A stretch of 64,000 nt of DNA from Beta vulgaris subsp. vulgaris (Eukaryota > Streptophyta > Magnoliopsida > Caryophyllales > Amaranthaceae), in contig NC_079210.1 in NCBI RefSeq assembly GCF_026745355.1, positions 11,593,523 to 11,657,522 on the forward strand, written 5' to 3'. The position numbers and the translations under genes were made by a program. Within the stretch, counting starts at the first letter, position 1, and each line of letters begins with the position of its first letter. This document shows positions 62,890-64,000 of the stretch, one piece after another. Below the pieces are notes generated by a model, which did not search any database, was not told the DNA's origin, and saw only the letters and a list, made by a program, of their open reading frames with translations.

Positions 62890-63660
62890 TCACAACTCTC
62901 GTTTAAGAGCCATGATGTTCCAAATTTGAACCCATGCTTCTTTATTTATTGTCTGTGCTGCATGGTTTATTTTGGTTAAGATAAATGTGTGGTTCGACTT
63001 GTAACAGAGAAGATGGTTAACATATGTATCGGGAAATAAGTCCAGCAATGTACCAGAGCATATGAAATGGTCTAAACGTTCACAAATCCGGGTCTCGATA
63101 GCAAGACCATGCTCCCAAGTATACCAAGTGCCACTATAACCCGAATCTCGGAGGGCAAACTCCTCAATGACCGCACAAAACCTAAGCATTTCACGTGTAA
63201 CCCGTTCAGAAGCATCTTCTTTCTCATCATAACTTAGAATTTCATCGAAATCACCTCAGAGAATGATCGGCAAAGGGGACTCCTCACATAAGAAACGAAG
63301 AAGATTTTATGTCATATGTTCTCCTCCTTTTTTTCCCACCCATACACACCAACAAAGTGCCAAGAAATTTCACCATCCTCCACATTCCCAAAAATATAAT
63401 TTCTAGAGAAAGAAATAAGTGAAAATTTTACATTCTCACTCCAATACAAGCATAACCCATCTGCTTTACTTGTACTAACTACACCAAGCGCATTTTTGTA
63501 GCCTAAATTTCACTTCAAAATTTCAGCTTCCATTTTATTGATCATTTACACAAAAAAATAATGTTAGGCTTGTGAAAATCGCTCCATCACCGGAGCTGAC
63601 GAATTGACCAAGGGTTGCCCATCCCTTGGTAGTTCCAACATATGATACTCATGATGCTTG
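62890..63660 (-). pseudogene. LINE endonuclease domain
   Basis: From about 63560: MINKMEAEIL, KADGLCLYWSENVKFSLIS, WHFVGVYGWVGKKGG, GDFDEILSYDEKEDASERVT (GDFNE motif, N replaced by D), then 63189-62890: ALRDSGYSGTWYTWEHGLAI, ETRICERLDHFICSG and YVNHLLCYKSNHTFIL (SDH motif reads SNH). Both GDFN and SDH are altered, as is D of the LDR block context, so activity is unlikely. Confidence 0.8.
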
Positions 63661-64000
63661 ATGGGTTTGGAGCTCGCCAAACTCCGGCGGGAATTTGAAA
63701 TCAACTTCATGAGTTGTGCTCAGCCTAGTGTGCTTCATACACCCTCACTACCTACAAATTCCATGTCAACAACTTCTTCTTATGCACGTTTTAGAGAAAC
63801 ATCATCACGCTACATCTCCATGTTCTAATACTTAAGTCACGCCTTTATCCTTCATATTACCACGAGCAAGACGCTTCCAAGATTGAGCTTTAGCAACTTC
63901 AGCTCCCTTCATGCTTGTGAATACAAAGACATCCGGTTTTGGGCTTTGTTGAGGTGGCATGGTTTCTTTATGGAGAGATAGAGATGTCAGGGTGGGGGTT
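63661..64000 (-). pseudogene. LINE ORF1 tail / ORF2 start, cut by window edge
   Basis: 63960-63840 reads MPPQQSPKPDVFVFTSMKGA, EVAKAQSWKRLARGN; W(K/R)R.AR is typical of the last part of plant LINE ORF1 proteins. The following ~180 bp are broken. The ORF2 start (WNCRGLG in relatives) is not recognisable, only ELPRDGQPLVNSSAPV. Confidence 0.5.

Noticed and set aside
1..64000. CRISPR arrays, operons, phage or bacterial genes
   Set aside because: No regularly spaced repeats with unique spacers, no bacterial gene arrangement; everything recognisable is plant nuclear.

Overview
This window is plant nuclear DNA, probably from a eudicot. The evidence is Ty1/copia and Ty3/gypsy elements of plant lineages, L1-type LINEs with DUF4283/zf-RVT domains, a FAR1-related pseudogene, a Helitron, a plastid rRNA fragment and one three-exon CASP-like membrane-protein gene. 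A Caryophyllales/Amaranthaceae origin is possible but is only an impression. There are no operons, CRISPR arrays or bacterial genes.

Layout. 1-4370 (- strand): a decayed, intron-containing Transposase_24-type (Ptta/En/Spm) gene, with + strand scraps of a FRIGIDA-like gene and a receptor-like kinase lying between its exons. 4373-5665: 3' part of a copia element. 5665-7701: a Tat/Ogre-type gypsy remnant. 7702-23319: a Sirevirus-like copia element with 5' LTR, gag, decayed pol, env-like ORF and 3' LTR. Its integrase gene is split by a ~1.2 kb TIR element carrying an importin-5-like fragment, and its 3' end by a 4.8 kb LINE with a 21-bp target duplication. 23320-33212 (- strand): a Tekay-type chromovirus with ~2.4 kb LTRs that landed in the Sirevirus 3' LTR. 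33213-36040: a duplicated segment flanking a copia remnant, plus a foldback MITE and a tRNA-derived SINE. 36032-43440 (- strand): a second LINE, split by a solo LTR. 43440-47500: gypsy LTR, RT and gag pieces. 47500-50060: a FAR1-like pseudogene broken by a hAT element and by plastid 16S rDNA, followed by a small Helitron and a Stowaway-like MITE.

50860-58548 (- strand) holds the only gene that looks functional: a CASP-like protein of the 5A type, 179 residues, three exons, with a ~5 kb first intron. About 470 bp upstream of its start codon is a 1.3 kb hAT-like element with perfect 8-bp target duplications (59021-60341). From about 60400 to the right edge is a third decayed L1-type LINE on the - strand.

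The window is best read as a nested set of insertions whose order can be worked out from target duplications and interrupted reading frames. The most unusual object is the importin-carrying TIR element at 11337-12540, which also holds two opposed 21-bp minisatellite arrays. Exact identities, insertion ages and family names need alignments that were not possible here.
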